This document shows, piece after piece, positions 14,301 through 29,300 of a DNA stretch of 64,000 nt. Location: NCBI GenBank assembly GCA_963691655.1, contig OY829327.1, positions 81,542,019 to 81,606,018 of the forward strand. The letters are read 5' to 3'. This DNA is from Toxonevra muliebris (Eukaryota; Arthropoda; Insecta; Diptera; Pallopteridae). The position numbers were made by a program, and so were the translations under genes. The notes beneath the pieces are model-generated. The model was not told the DNA's origin. It worked only from the letters and a program-made list of their open reading frames with translations, and searched no databases. Positions within the stretch are counted from its first letter, which is position 1; every line of letters begins with the position of its first letter.

Positions 14301-17300
14301 CTATAATTTATACGCACATTCCCCTCAAAATGATTTAACAGCATAACAAAATCCCAACAATTTTTTTTATTTCTTACCTTTTTCATTTCAAATTGTCAGC
14401 ATCACACTAACACTATCACACAATCACAAACACAAATAAACAAAGAAAATAAAACAACTAACGTAACGCATTTCTAAACACATTCCCCTCTCTCTCTTTT
14501 TTGACATTTTGTTGTCACTTGCAGATATCATGGGAATCAACAACTTTGGGATTTTGGTATACAGAATTGTTAGAGCGTAATGCACAATTTCGTACTTGGA
14601 TTGCAACGGATCGTCCAAAGGTGAGTGACATTTATTTACGGTATTTATGTGCATAAATGCTAACAAATGTACACACTAATTTACAATTCCTTTTTATTCA
14701 TCGTTATTGTTGACATTTAAATTTTTATTCAAAACTTTTACTAATTGATTTAATGTGATTTACCTTTTTTTTATACATATTTTTTTTATTTTCTTTTCTG
14801 CGTTTTTGCTTATTTACGTGCATGCTTGCTAAAAAGGTCTTCTGGATGACAGGATTCTTTAATCCACAAGGATTTTTAACAGCCATGCGACAAGTAAGTA
14901 TAAAATTCGTTCTTTGGATTATTTAGCTACATAAACAAGATTAGTGAGATTTTAGGGGTAATTTTTGTTTAATAATATTTAAAAAGTTTTATTGTGTTTT
15001 GAAATATTGCAAGTGAGTGGCATTTGGTATTTAAAAATTTGAAAATAAAATAAAATAGACGGATTGGGAAGAGGGAAGCTATCATAGATGGAAGCGCAGC
15101 TGATGGAGATGATTGAATTAGATATTAGTTAACTGAGTTGAAGTGTAAAGTAAGAGTTAAAAATAGCCTTATCACCTCTTTGAATCCGCTAATGACTGTA
15201 TACATATATTGTGACCTAATTGTTTTGGGGGTGTATTAAACACTATTAACCCCCTATTAATCGATGATACATTTGATGGACCCTATCAGACTAAGGACAA
15301 AAGTAGATACATGTCTTAAAACTTTAGGAAAAATTTTCCGATTTTTTTAATATTAACCTCAAAAATATTGTCAAAAGCGACAAAAAATTCACTGAATAAT
15401 TAAATTAAATTTTTTTAATGCATTTTTTTTTATCGCGAAGGACATAATTTCGTTAACTCATTGACTTCCCACTACTGATGATGTACCCAACCTCAAAAAA
15501 ATTACCAAAAATAGTAGATGCTCATTTTTTCAAATGATCATTATTGGGAATTTGAACCATTATCAATGATAAGGAACCCAGATGAGGTTGGCTTATATTT
15601 CTTAAATTCGTGAAGTCACAGCATTGAAAGAGATCTTTTTTAATCGGGGTGCTCTGAGCAATAATCGGTTAAAAAATTAATTACATTTTAAGATTTTCTC
15701 CTAAAACTGCTAGGTTAGGTTAGGTTGGAGTGGCTGTCAAGAGACACACTTAGGCCTGAACGACCCATTGTGATACCACATAAAACTGCTAATAAGATGG
15801 AGTTTTCGCGAAAGGATTTTTCACATTGAACACGAATCTGAGGTCAAAAACTTTCCATTACGTCACGTTTTAGGAAAAATTGGGGTCAAGCAAGTCTAAT
15901 TTTTATTGATTTTTAAACTTTTCAAACTGATTCAGGACAAAACTTTAAACAAAAAACAGTTACTGACCTAGAAAAACTATGAATGCAGAAGTGCTCAGTA
16001 TCACCTTCTCTTTTTGAATCCGTAGTCAAACCTCATGCCGAAGAAAACAAATCGGATTTGATCGCATAGTGTAACTAAGATTTCAAATCTATTTTTTACA
16101 TTTGACTTTTTATAAAAAAACCGATGCAAGTAAAAAAAATCGTTAAATATATTTTATTTTGACTTTTTCCCCATCCATTGGCAATTAATCTCAAAAATTA
16201 GAATAAAGGTTCCACATTTCGGGGGGGAGGGGGGGCTCAGAACCCCCAAAACCTTCCTCTAAATACGGCCTTGCATTCTACTACTCACACAGTTTATTTT
16301 GGTTTTTATCGAGTAAAGTCAATTAATTCAAATTCAGTACGTTTCATTATCTCTAGAATAACAACAACATCGGATTAGAAAAACTTTGGGTACAAACCAG
16401 AATTTTTAGAATAAAAATTAGTACGTTCATAGAGGAGACAAAACATAGTATCATCGTTCGGTAGAGCCCTTCACTGTCTGACTTAGATGCAATACGCGAA
16501 AGCTCTTCAATAAAGCACAGCGCTCAGATGAGTGGCAGTAATATCCCAGGGCACTAATTGAATACCTACTTATTACAAAGAAATAAGGTGCGCAAAAAAA
16601 GCCAAACTTCGGAAACCACACGGGCACTAGGATCCACAAAGCACTGGCAAAAGGTAGGGTAGAGAAAATGATAGCTTTAAAGTCTTCGAATGAGAGGTAC
16701 ACCATCGATGAACAACAAAGAGCTCATACCCTTCTGAGAACACACTTTCCCGGAGCAGCTACTACTGGTGAAAAGCCAACCTAAGAACTGTATTGACCAA
16801 ACCTACCACATTGGATGAGAGGCATGAGCATCTGCTCGTCAACCCGCCTGACTTGGACTATCAAGACATTTAAGCCGTAAAAATCGGTTGGTGCAAATGG
16901 TATTATAATAACCCTTCTGCAGAAGGGAAAATAAATCGTTCTGCTACATTTAATAGAAATAACATGATGTAGGTTAGTTACAGATATCATTCCTGGTATC
17001 TGGGGAAGAGCTCGCTAGTGACGTTTAGACTGAAGATAGGGAAGAAAGATTATACTTAACTAAAATCTTTCAGTCTTATTAGCTTAAAGAGGTTAAAACG
17101 ATAGAGAAAGTAATTGACAAACATATTAGAGCAAATGCGTTGGAAAGAGTCCCACGTCCCAGAGGCACGTATACTGAGACTACTGTATATCAGTTGACAA
17201 ATTACTAGATAGCAAATAAACAACATGGAAGGAGTAGGGCCAACGCTGCTTTTGTGCAATGCCAAGGGCAGCAGAGATCAAGGGGGCTATTATCACCCTC

Positions 17301-20300
17301 TTCTTTTTTTTACCAACAGACTAGGGCATAACCTGTCAGGGTTAGATGTGTTCTATCGAAAATAAATCCGGCGAGATATTTGACTCACCCAGCTGATAAA
17401 TAAATACTAATATCATCGAAAACATTTTGAATCTGGAAAAAAATAAGATTCAATAATAAACATTTTTTTTACTATTTTTAGAATTATTAAGCACTAACTT
17501 ACCAATTTTGCATGACGACATAGCGCAGAAGACGTCCGAGAAAATAATATTATTAATGTGCGAAAGTGCAACACAATCGATTGCAGCAATTGCTCCCTAA
17601 TATTTTACACATACTTTTAGGCGTTCACGGTCCCTTCAATGTGGTATAAGGTGCCCCGGATATAGTAAGAGACACACATCCAAGCCATCTGGCTTCGTTG
17701 AAACTTGACTATTTTCACTACACAGTTAACCTGGTATCGCTCCCCATTTAAGCGACGCATATACTGAAGATTATCTGCACATAAAAAATTGAGTTTATTT
17801 TTTATCCCATCATATAACATTTCCCCAGTCTTCTAGAGTCCAATTACTGTAATTTTTAGTCCATGCCAGGCGGTAGGCTTCTATTTATTTCATGATCGTT
17901 TTTTAGGAGACTATGAAAATTAAATCTAGAGGTTAATTTTCAAAGTCATGACTTGAGTTCATGTCAATTTCGTTATTTTAAGTTATTTTAAATTAAATCT
18001 AGAGGTTAATTTTCAAAGTCATGACTTGAGTTCATGTCAATTTCGTTATTTTAAGTTATATATAAACAGGTTAATGAACAAATGTAGTCATCACAACAAC
18101 AATGTATATAGAGACGGGCAAATCAGACGGCCGTTTCGGAATCCGCCACAATTCCTCATCAGTGATCTTAGTCAATAACGGCTTTTTGGTTATTCGTCTC
18201 CCATATAGACCGAATTTTCGTTACTTTTGAGTAAGGTTTTGTCACTCATATTCACGTTGTAATAGCAGTTTAGCTCAATCATTATTGTGACTGCACTTTT
18301 GAACCGATCCTTCGGGTTATGCTACTTGATCTCGTATTTGCCTTTCATAGTCTTCTTGGTCCTTTTATCCTTTCAAGCGGGTTCAAATTGCTTTTTTCTG
18401 GAACAGTCTGAAAAAAGTCGAATGCGAGCATCAGATTTCTTCAGCTATTTGACTATATGACACTCCTTGACCCCCAAGAACAAAAATTTCGACCTTTTGG
18501 TGGCGCATTTAATTGTTTTAGCAGTCATTTTATGCGCTGGTTCAAAAATTCTTTAAAAAAGAGAAAGTTTTTAGCATCAAAGAGCTGCAAGCCATTTCTG
18601 GATAATATCCCTAAACCGCCTGCCCAGAAATTATATGAACAAAAAATGTAACTTCGAGAAATACTTCAAAGTTTTATTTAGTAACAAGAAAGAATGAAAC
18701 ACTAAAATTTTCGAAGCCTCTCTCGAAGTGCAAATATTGAAATAATACACAGATGGTACGAGTGCAGGATTAGTAGGGCTGAAAATCAAGTATTCTGAGC
18801 CTATAGGGTGAACTCCAATCATCTTTCAAGCAGGGGTTCTGGCCATGTTATGCGATCGGTTAAATCTCGAACGTTGGTGTAGAAAAGAGGTTATAAGTAT
18901 TTCAAATAATTAAGTTCCAATGAGAGTACTAGATTCCTTTGAGATATATTCGAAAATAGTCTAATATTGTCTTAAGTTGCTGAATGAATTAGGTAAAACA
19001 AATAAGGCCACTTTATTCTGGGCACCCAGAACATCCGATTACTTACCAAAATAGTAATAAAGGGCTCACACCGTTAAAGAAAAATTAGGAAAACATGGAA
19101 GAGACGGTAGATCATCCTACTGAATTCAAGTCCCTAAGCTTAGGCAATCAATGTTACTAATTTGTAATTTTAACCGCAAAAAAGCTACCCAAGCTAAGCC
19201 TCAAGCTAAGCAAAAACAACCTCAAATTAATTACGATTTGCCTTTCAGGGCATTGCAAACATTGGGAGAACATATAAAAAATCTAGGCATAAGGCAGGAT
19301 AGTAACTGCTGCTTATGCCGGTCATTATAAGATACCGTCACCGAGGCATTTACTTGTAGAAGATATTTGAGGAACTGCTGGTCAGGTAATTTAGACATCA
19401 TCACCTTAGAGCAAAAATCATTGGGCTCGATTTTGGAGCAATTTGAATTATTGTTTTTTTTTTGTTTTTGTATAAACTAATATTGGATATAAAGTTTGAT
19501 TGCCTTTTTTATATTTTTTATAATATTGAAATGTTCGATTCGGTTCAACAAGTCAGGTTCGGTTTGACACTAACACTCACATAGCTGTGCAATGGATTGT
19601 TTCTTTTCAACTTAGCAGCTCCTACAGTATTATTTTAGCTTGAAAGAATTTAATATCAGAATATGCAACTGTATTTACTTTTGACTTACTTTACTTAAGC
19701 TTAAAATTACACAGCATATTTCAACAACCTGCCAAAAAGAAATTTAAAGGTCAAATGTACTTCAAGTATATGCAAAAACAAAAAAAAATTAACATAAAAA
19801 AGTTTTTACTACTAATTTTTGGGCATTACAGAAAACCAACTACAAAAAGAAAAACAAAAAAAAAAAGGTCTTACTTACTAGGCAAAAACCATTTTCATTA
19901 TAAGTTTTCATGTTTGGAAACTTTCCCACGGACCATGAATGTATGTATGCATGTGTGCATATTTATAATAACATCTTACTTAATATAAATTTTTGTTAAA
20001 ATATTTGCTATTGTCAAAGTAGCATTCTTAAATTTAACCAAAAGTAAGAAGGTAAATAAGAATAAGTTAAAAAGAAAGAAGATTTTCAGAAAAAATGCAA
20101 AAGTCGAAGAAATTATAGTAATCCAGGTCATGTCCCGCATAATAAGGAGGTGAATGTATTATTCTTTCCACTTACACATAGAAAATTGTATGCTTATAAT
20201 AATTACATTGACCGAAGTTTTAGATACTTGACAGGTAGATAGATACTCGAAGATAAATACACTCAAATGCTGGCACCAAAAAAAAAGAAAATAATAATAA

Positions 20301-23300
20301 TAATAAAAATGAAATGACCAAAAGCTAATGGACACGTTGAAGTTGTTAAAAATATTTAGCTGTTAGTGATGATTGCAATGTGAAGATGTTAAAATGGTAG
20401 TGATGATAATTTAAGGGGCTAGTGATGCTGATGACGTCATCGCAATTTTGATTAAACTACAAGCAAACAATATTCACACACACATACACACACATTCCCA
20501 CTTACTTGTGTAGTTTATATTTTTTAATTCAAAACTTTAAATTTAATTTTCTCTTTATATTATATTTCAATTTCATGTACCCGCACCTCAACTTAATGTT
20601 GCATTCATCGCGTCTACTGTTCCATTGTCCACTCTATATATTTTTGCTTGTTCAACATTTCCATTACGTTGTGTTACATACGTTTCATAAATGTATACAC
20701 TGTGGAATTGTAGGAAGTAACACGAGCGCACAAAGGTTGGGCACTCGACTCGGTGGTGTTGCAAAATCAAATAACACGCTACAATAAGGAGGACATTACT
20801 GAGTATCCAATGGAGGGTGTATACGTGCATGGACTTTTTCTAGAAGGTAAGTTGATGGTTGAGTTAGTCAGTCTGTTTATCAGTCACGCAGCGTGTGCTT
20901 GTGTCTAAGCCAGTGAGTTTGAAATTGTGTCTTTTTGTTTTATATTTTGTTTTTCTTTTCTTTTTTTTTATATCTTAATAATTTCATGTTTTGTTTCGCT
21001 TTTTTTTTATTAGTGCTAGGATAATTTTATCCTTATTTTCTTTATGGATATCTTATGTGGTAAAGACGTCCGTAAAAAATAAGATTCACTTATATGAATG
21101 TATGTATGTTGGTTTTTGTTTTAGAGATTTTAAGTTCGGTTGAATTTGGCATGGCACATACATACATACATATATGTATGTGTATACATATGTGATTTTA
21201 TATGTAACTGTTCTATCGAGTGTGAAATAAAAGAAAGATATAATGCTATCGTTATTGTTTGTACAAAATATAAGTTGACTAAAGTACGTATATACACTGT
21301 AATCCATTGGAATAGTACCTTTGATTTATTGTGAAATAAAGAAAAATAAAATAGTGTAACAAAAAATTTAGTCCTTTAATTTTCCAACTGTTTTAGAGTA
21401 AGAAAACGCGTTTAAATGTGAAAAATTCGAGTTTTGTGTGCCTCAGAGAAATGTGTGCCTCAGAGATGATTCCTATGTACAAAGACCCACTTTAATTTTT
21501 ACAAGGAACTTTTTCTTCGAAGACATTATGATAGATTTCTAAACTATTTTTTCCTATCGGGTATTTTTGAAAAAAGTGGGTATAAAACCGCATTTTGTGA
21601 AGAAAGATGGAGGAAGGGTATTCATCTATTATCTCATTGTGCTAAACTACTTTGCGTAAGACGTAAAATTCGGATCTATTAAGATAAATATTTGTTTCTT
21701 TAGTTCTTGAAGAGTCCTTGAAGACTTCAGGACCAGATTGTAAGAGAACTAGACGTGATGGAGAATACCAAACTTTAGATTCACTATTAGTACCCTCAAA
21801 TTACCCAAAACCTTTGATTAAACAACTAAAGCAAAAGTTGAAATTTTATTACTCTGTGTAATTAAAATAGGACAACAAATTGTTGATTTCAGTGGCAATA
21901 AGGGGATAATTTTTTGAAAGACGATACTACCCCGATTAATTAGTCCTTAGACACTTATTGACTGGTATGTCATAATATTTTTTATAGCGAGTTCAAAGTT
22001 CAAATGGTGAGGTAATTGAAATCGGTAAGTAAGTTCATAATTTTGAAGTATTACAACCCTAATGCATAAAGTAAAGTTTATCGCTTTGAAAAGTAAAAAA
22101 AAATTATAGATTCTTTAAGCGGAATGGAAAAACTGCCTTCCTTTATAAAGTTTATTCTGTATCCATTACTTCAAACATAGCTGGAATTGAAAATTGGGTA
22201 TATCTCAATGGTAATGAATTCTTCATGCTTTAAATATATTTAGCGCAGTAAAATGGGGAATAGATCTTTAGTGGAATAGAACTTATTGGTCGCAGTGCCT
22301 GACTTTCGTGTAGTCCCATCCTCCAAATAATAACAAAATGGCAAAAAAGAACCTTCTAAGCATTAGGAAAAAGGAAAAAAAAGCAAAGAAATTTCTGCTG
22401 GAAAAATCTACCAAGGTTAGAGCACTTGAAAGCACTTATAGGAACATCTGTATAACTTAAAACACTTGAAGGAATATACCAATATGAACATCGCGAAAAA
22501 CAATTTAATGCCTGGTTTTCACTATGTCAAATTCAATCAAATTTGCATCATGTTGGCAATTTCATATAAGAAATTCTCTCTTTCTCTCTCTTTGACATGG
22601 AATTTGACATAGTGAAAACCAGGCATAAGAATCATTACTGAAATTCTAACCGCAGGTTGAATTATCACCTCACAAAACTGTGTTCTATCTAATGACTTAC
22701 ATATGTTGACTTTGCGGAAAACGCTAAGAATCTGTGAATCGCATCTTAAGGTACGGCCCCATACTTATACATACTTGAAAAGGCATCTGGGCGACCATCA
22801 AATACTAGTCATCAATGTAAGCTCTATACAAATAGGATCAACAATAACATCTTAATATGGGTTTGTCTCTCTAAATATCAAGCTTGACATTACTATGAAA
22901 TGCTGTAATTAATTGGTTTTGTTAGTCAATATTAGGCATTGCCTAGGTCCGATCATTCCGTTTCTTTCGGGCAAGATTAGAATGAATATATTTTCTCACT
23001 AAGCATAAACAGTCTTGCGATAGCAAGAAAACTTGATCAAAATATATCCTTACCAGAACCAAACAGTTACTAAGATACTGTAGGTTAGTTGCTTCTAGGT
23101 TCTATAGGTCAAAGACTGGTGCATATCAACGCGACCTGGCTTTAAATTTCCCACAACACACACTGCCGCAGCAGCAAAAATTGGGCAAAGAAGAAACTCT
23201 TGCTCATTTTTTTTTTGAACCTGGCTAAGCTCTGGTTAGAGATAGGCTTCGCTATTTACACTTGCTCAACTGAAATGACCATGATGGAAATAATTATCAA

Positions 23301-26300
23301 CGAGTGAGGGGAGACTACTTTCATTCTTAAACTTTACGGAGAGACAACAAAACAGCTTTTGAGTTAACTGTTTATAAATGAACTTAAACAACTGTTAGCA
23401 TTATTCAAGGTGGAAGTCGTACGAAAAAGCTCGCATATGTATAGTAAAGGGCTTCACGAATAAAAGTTGTGGTACACCCGTGAAAAGGAACCTCGGTTTA
23501 TTTTATTCATTAATATTTATTTTTATACCAATCGTACGATTGGCTGAAATAACAAGAAAAATCTCATTATCTCGAGTCTACTAGCAGATTTAAATTTTAG
23601 GTCGAACCCTAAATATTATTTTAGTAATTTTCCCAATTTTTAGAGGTTTAATATTTTGGGAATCAGCGTAAAATAAACCGAGGTTAATTTTCAGAGGTGT
23701 ACAGCAAAACCGACTTTTTTGTGTAATGGGCTCGAAGCACTTTAATGTGTAGTAGCCAAAAATTTTACATCATCTACATGGTGAACGAATTTTGGATCTG
23801 ATTTACATTGTCAAACAGCATATCCGAAAATATCGATGACATGCAGAGCATCTGAACGCGATCCACCAATTAATCGTGAACATGTCGTTCAATTAAGACC
23901 AAAATACATACATACATTTTTCCGAATGCCCGAAAAACCCATCAAAATTTAGACGGTTGGATTGCTTGTCTGAATATCGTAGCTATGTGTAAAGTTATGA
24001 TGAAAGCCCGAAAGTTGCTAGCTTGTGGTTGCTCGGCTTGTGCTCGCGCTAGGCTTGAAATCTTCGTCAAGCCATTCCTCCATAGTGGAAGGTCTAAATT
24101 TCATGTGAAATACAATATTTTTAAATTATCTAAATGCAATTTTAGAATCAGTACACATATATAAAAATGTTAAAGTGATTAATTTTGGAAAAAATTTATA
24201 AATTTTTGACGAATTTACAAAATAGGTTAAAAAAGATTTTTAGAAATACCAAAATTTAAACAATCATAGAAAAAACTCATTTTGCAAAATTTGGATCCTG
24301 TCGGTAGATATAACCACGCAAAGTGGAGTTTGCACTCGGTGTATTGGGAAATGGTGCACCAAATAGAGCCGAAAGACGTGTTTATAGAACAAAAAAGTGT
24401 TAATAAATTAGTTACGCAATAGTATTTATTAGTCCTTGATGGTTTGGCTTAAAAAAAAATACAAATTGTAAACAATAGCGTAAAGAAGTCCTTTTTTCGC
24501 AAGTTATTTTTGCAAAAAAAAGGACTAGAAAATTGTAATTTCTATAACTGGTAAAAAAATGGAAACCTCTAGGTATATGTATAAGGCCGAGAGGAAAAGC
24601 GGGCTAAAATTTATATAAGAGCAAAATGAAATAATTCAGTATCTCAGTCCAAGAACGGTACAAGTAATAAAATATGAGCAAAAATGGTATAACATTTCTT
24701 TCAGAGCAAAAACAGTATTGTGATTTATTCCGTTATTGCTCTGAACATATTTCGTTTCACTTTTGCTCTGAAAATATTCCGTTTCGCTTTTGCTCTTAAG
24801 TAAAATTATTCCACTTTTTTCTGAACGTAGAATTTATACCACTTTACCGTTCAGCCTATCGATTGATTAAGAAAGATAGGTAGGAGATATATAGGAAGGG
24901 TTGTACCCTTGCCCGGCATAGAACACGGAACCCCAGAGCTGATAGTCATGTACGCCATCACACCGAGACTGTGGTTTTCTATAGTAGGAGCCCTTGTATT
25001 TATTTATTTTGGATTTATTTTCATTTATTTCAAACTTAACTAATACTACTGTCTTTCTTTTTTTCACCTATAATTGAGTAATATGTTATACGCTCGTACC
25101 TACTTGCAAAAGTAAACTTAAAAATATTCGTACAAACTCATATCACCATTTAAGCATTTTAAAGCAATGTTCCTAAATGTAGCAGTAGTATCAAATAATA
25201 CAGATAATTTAATTTCACTAATTGGCATTAATCTAATTACCGAAATGATTGGAATCTATTGATTAACTCTACTTTGATTGATGGTAAATATTAATGCTAT
25301 TTTTCAATGCTAATTTAACAAATTTTAATTCTAATGACAAACTTAATTGTCAAGGTTAATGAGCTAAATGGCAAAAATGGAAAAAGCAGCGCAATTCAAA
25401 TAAAATGTAGTGTAAAATGTGTAGGATATGAAGTGATATAGTCGCAGACCTTTAAGAAGATTTGTCACCGCAAAGAATTTTTTTATTTTTTATTTAATAT
25501 TAAATAATTTAAGGCTGAGTATGTGGAAAGTATTTGAGATTTTGCTTTGATGTTAAATGTGAAATTGTAACCTTGAGGGTTATTTTTTATTAATAAACAC
25601 GCTTATGGAATAATTTAACCAGATAAATTTTTGTTTTTTATTATTTTTTTTAAGTTAAAACAAAGCTAAAAGAACTCAATTTACTATTTCCTTTGAGTTA
25701 TATGTAATTAAAATACGCGTAACTAATTACGCAGGAAATCAGGAAGCAGTAGTGTTAAACTATATGAATTTAGTCGACTGTAGCTAGGTCGAAAAAGATT
25801 ACAATCTCTACATGAATTTACCATTTCAAATGCAAAATAAATAGATTTACTATTTTTTCTTAATATTCACGAACTCCTCCAAAAAAAGGTATTTCTAGGC
25901 TTAGCAACCTTATTTTTAATAATGAAATGCAATTTTAAAGCCAGCAAACTACCTATGTAAAAATACTGTGATTATTTTGGAAATAAATTTCGAATTTTTG
26001 ATTAATTTTTTAACTTAAAAGTGTTTAAAAATGGGTTAATATCACCTAATGCTCTTAAGGTAGGGTGACCTGATTTTTAGTAACCGATTCGGGGACATTT
26101 TAAATTTTTGCCAATAAAAACTTACCGTAAACCCACGTAATGAGCGGTTTTATTATTTTGTGCAAATGGTTTTAACTATTTTATTTTTTGGATTACACAA
26201 TTAGAACAAACTCAGATTTTTTTCTTATCAACGTAGACGATTGGTATGGGAAGACATTAAGTTATTAAATAGTAAATATCTAGATTTTTGTTAAATAAGA

Positions 26301-29300
26301 ATACGCTTTATTTATTAAACCAATTTAACATAGTTATAAACCACGGCACAAATATATATATGTGGTTTTGGAAAATAGAGAAATGTAGTAATTAATTTTT
26401 GGCTAGATTTTCAAAATTCGTCTTTACTTCCAATAAGGCTTTTATCATTCTTTCATTTTTAATCTGCCCACACACAATTTCTGTTTAAAAATATTCTTTC
26501 TATGAAAGCGTTGGTTCCTGAAAGACACAGGACTAGTTCAGCCACATTTTTAAGTTTTCGTAAGGAACTAATTTTTTTTTTATAAATGTTCAAATATCGT
26601 TTTTCATTTCCTGACATATTCCAGAATTCTTCTTGGCCTTGTTTGTTGAAAAGAAAATCACTCAAATAAGTGATTTCATCAAAAATATTATCTTCATTTA
26701 TTTAAAGGTTACTGCACTTATTTTTTAGAAACTGAATGGAACTGTCAAATGTCTTCTCTTTGAATAACTTTTGTATCAACCATAGTACAGAGCATAGTGA
26801 AATAAATAAAGTGAAATAAATAGAAGTGACGCCCTCTTTTTTGTTCCCTGACGTCTGCCAAATTTGAAAATTGCTCTCTTACTTCTTTCAAAGTATTTTA
26901 TATTTCAAAAGTAAATATGAAACAGTATTAACCCATTGGTGCAAGTACAATATATGTATAAATAAAACAGAAAAATTGGAAGGCGTTTGCTACAATCATG
27001 TGCTGTATATTCGAAAAAAAATTGGCCTCAGCATTAGCTGACAACAATTAGGGATATTTCTCACATGAGTGCACATATCGAAAATACACAAAGGATTTAT
27101 CCCAAAATTCAAACTTTTCGTTTATTACAAATCTCTAAAAACCACCAAAACTGTATTTATATTTTGGAATTACTTCAAACTCCTTTGATTTAGGTTTTGT
27201 ATGTAGAATATGTAAGGAAAAGCTTTTGAAGAAGATAATTGTAAAAGTGTTAAAGTTTGCTTATTTAAATACTTGATATAACCACACTCTATAAAAATTC
27301 TCGAGAGCTCGCCTTGCAGAAAGAAGTCAAAACAACAAACAAAACGTTTATATTTTTGTGATGTTTCTATTTCACTTACTTATTTGTGTACAGGAGACAA
27401 AAATGGGTTAAGAGGGAGAAACTCAGAAACGAAATTGTTTGTCAAAATTTATTGAGCGAATGTATGACATAATTGTCAAATCTCAGAAGACCTCAGAATA
27501 TTTCAGAATACTTTCTGCTATCTGGCTTACTGTATACTGTGGTACAGAGTAGTCATACAAATTTAAGAAAATTTGTATTTTATGATATTAAAATAATAAA
27601 TAAGAGCTGCAACAAAAATTGGAGGCGTTTCGAGAAGACCGGGGACGTTTCGCGAAGACCGTGACGTTTTGAAGAAAATCGAAGATATTTCAGGGACGCT
27701 GTTCTATTGGGGAACCGAACTTCGTAATCGGGGGCTGTCCCCGAAAATCGGGGTTGTATGGTCAGTCTATCTTAAGAGCTAAACATTAACAAAAAAGTAA
27801 TAATTTTGTAAAAAATTTTCTTCCGACAATCTTTTATTTATACATAAATACAAAACATTACAAAATTAATTTTTAATTTCTAAAATTTAGCATATCTTTA
27901 AATTATTAACACTTGACAAGTTCTATAAATAAATACGAATGCAATAAGCCCTAGCGAAATACAAAATCTGAATCATAGTATTAAATATTGTTGTATACAA
28001 TCAATGAAGCCTGTACATTTCGATGCCATTATTGCGCTGAGTCGATTCCTCTATGGGATGTGGCAAAGCATAGTGTAGTTTCTCCCAAAACCAAGGATCG
28101 CCCCACTTTAAATACGTGCTCGTTTGCAAATAGAGCGCCAGCTCATCATCAATCTGACTTGTGTCGTTGATGTCTTCATAAAGAATAACAATTATGCGAG
28201 AACGTTTTTCTTTTAGCGTAGCTTGATGAGCTGCCTGAAATTCCCACCGTGACCATTCAGATTTTATGAAACTATTCGACAGTACAAATATAATGCGACG
28301 CGAATCCGCTACCGAACGCCATATATTATGCGTTACCAGTTCACCGATTTTCCAGTCTCGAACGTGTATGCAAAGCTTAAATTTGTTTGGTGGAAGCTCC
28401 AATTGCGGGTGCAAGTGATCCACTACGAACTGCTCGTCTTGGTGTGCATACGATACGAAGGCATCATATAATTTATCTTTATCGACCTCAGTTTCACTGA
28501 TAAATCTGAGGAAAAATTTGTGTGAGTACAGCCAGACTTTCAAATGTTTATCATATTTAATATAGAGTAGTGAAGTGATTCCAATCAAAATTCCGATTAA
28601 CGTTATTACAATGCCAATATAGACCAATGTTGGGATTGTTGGACAGATGTCAGTAGCTGAAAGTTCATTGAATTTATGCAGAGTATTAAAAACGACACAA
28701 TACATTTTATCCAAATCTTGTATCTTTTTAGTATTATCTTTTGTATATTGCAACAGCAACATCGCTTCGCAATCGCAAATCCATTGATTCTCCGAAAGGT
28801 ATATTTCTTGCAGCGAAGAGATTTCCTGAAAAGCTTTTAATACATCTGAACTTAAACGTTGTAAATGATTGGAACGTAAATCTAAAATTGATAAGTTCCT
28901 AGGTAAGTTTCTAATATCAAGGTTATTTATTTGATTATTCGCAGCATAAATTTGTGTGACATTCGTCAAGCTGTCGCGTAAATTAGTCGGCAATTGTGTG
29001 ATGTTGTTGCTGGCGATAGAAAGTTGCGTTGAGCGGAGATCGTGTAGCTCAAGAGACAGCAAACTCAATTCATTTTCATGCGCCCATCTCCCATTTGTGC
29101 AATTTATAATTAACATTGAATCATATGGACGTCGCCAACATTCGCAATTGCCTGGGCATAGTTTATGTTCCTTGTCAAGAGATTTGTCTATTAGGCACAC
29201 GAATTTATCAGGTGATACATTGAGCACATGTTCATTTTGTAAATCGCTTGGTTCTTCACAAATTAGCTCATCATGTTCGAAGTAAATCTTACTGTTGGGC

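Larger units (their letters stand above)
2640..14524 (+). other. 11.9-kb dynein intron
   Basis: Between exons (b) and (c), bounded by GTGAAT and TTGCAG. Apart from the mobile elements listed separately (4.25-5.29, 6.84-7.09, 8.34-8.66, 12.21-12.34 and 12.87-13.40 kb), it holds AT-rich DNA, a GT microsatellite near 6306-6330, and a CAA/AAC-rich stretch (minus strand) at 10560-10770. I see no further gene in 2.7-4.2, 5.6-6.8, 7.1-8.3, 8.7-12.2 or 13.4-14.5 kb. Confidence 0.75.
14894..20713 (+). other. 5.8-kb dynein intron
   Basis: Between exons (d) and (e). It holds a copy of the G-run hAT-like family (15.25-16.27 kb), LINE relics (16.5-16.8 and 18.7-19.4 kb), a 73-bp tandem duplication (17.9-18.06 kb) and a CA-rich stretch near 20473-20495. 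Nothing else was recognised. Confidence 0.75.

Noticed and set aside
15712..15735. Interstitial telomeric repeat tract (TTAGG)n
   Set aside because: Only 2-3 units are present, and they belong to a retroelement tail flanked by a target duplication.
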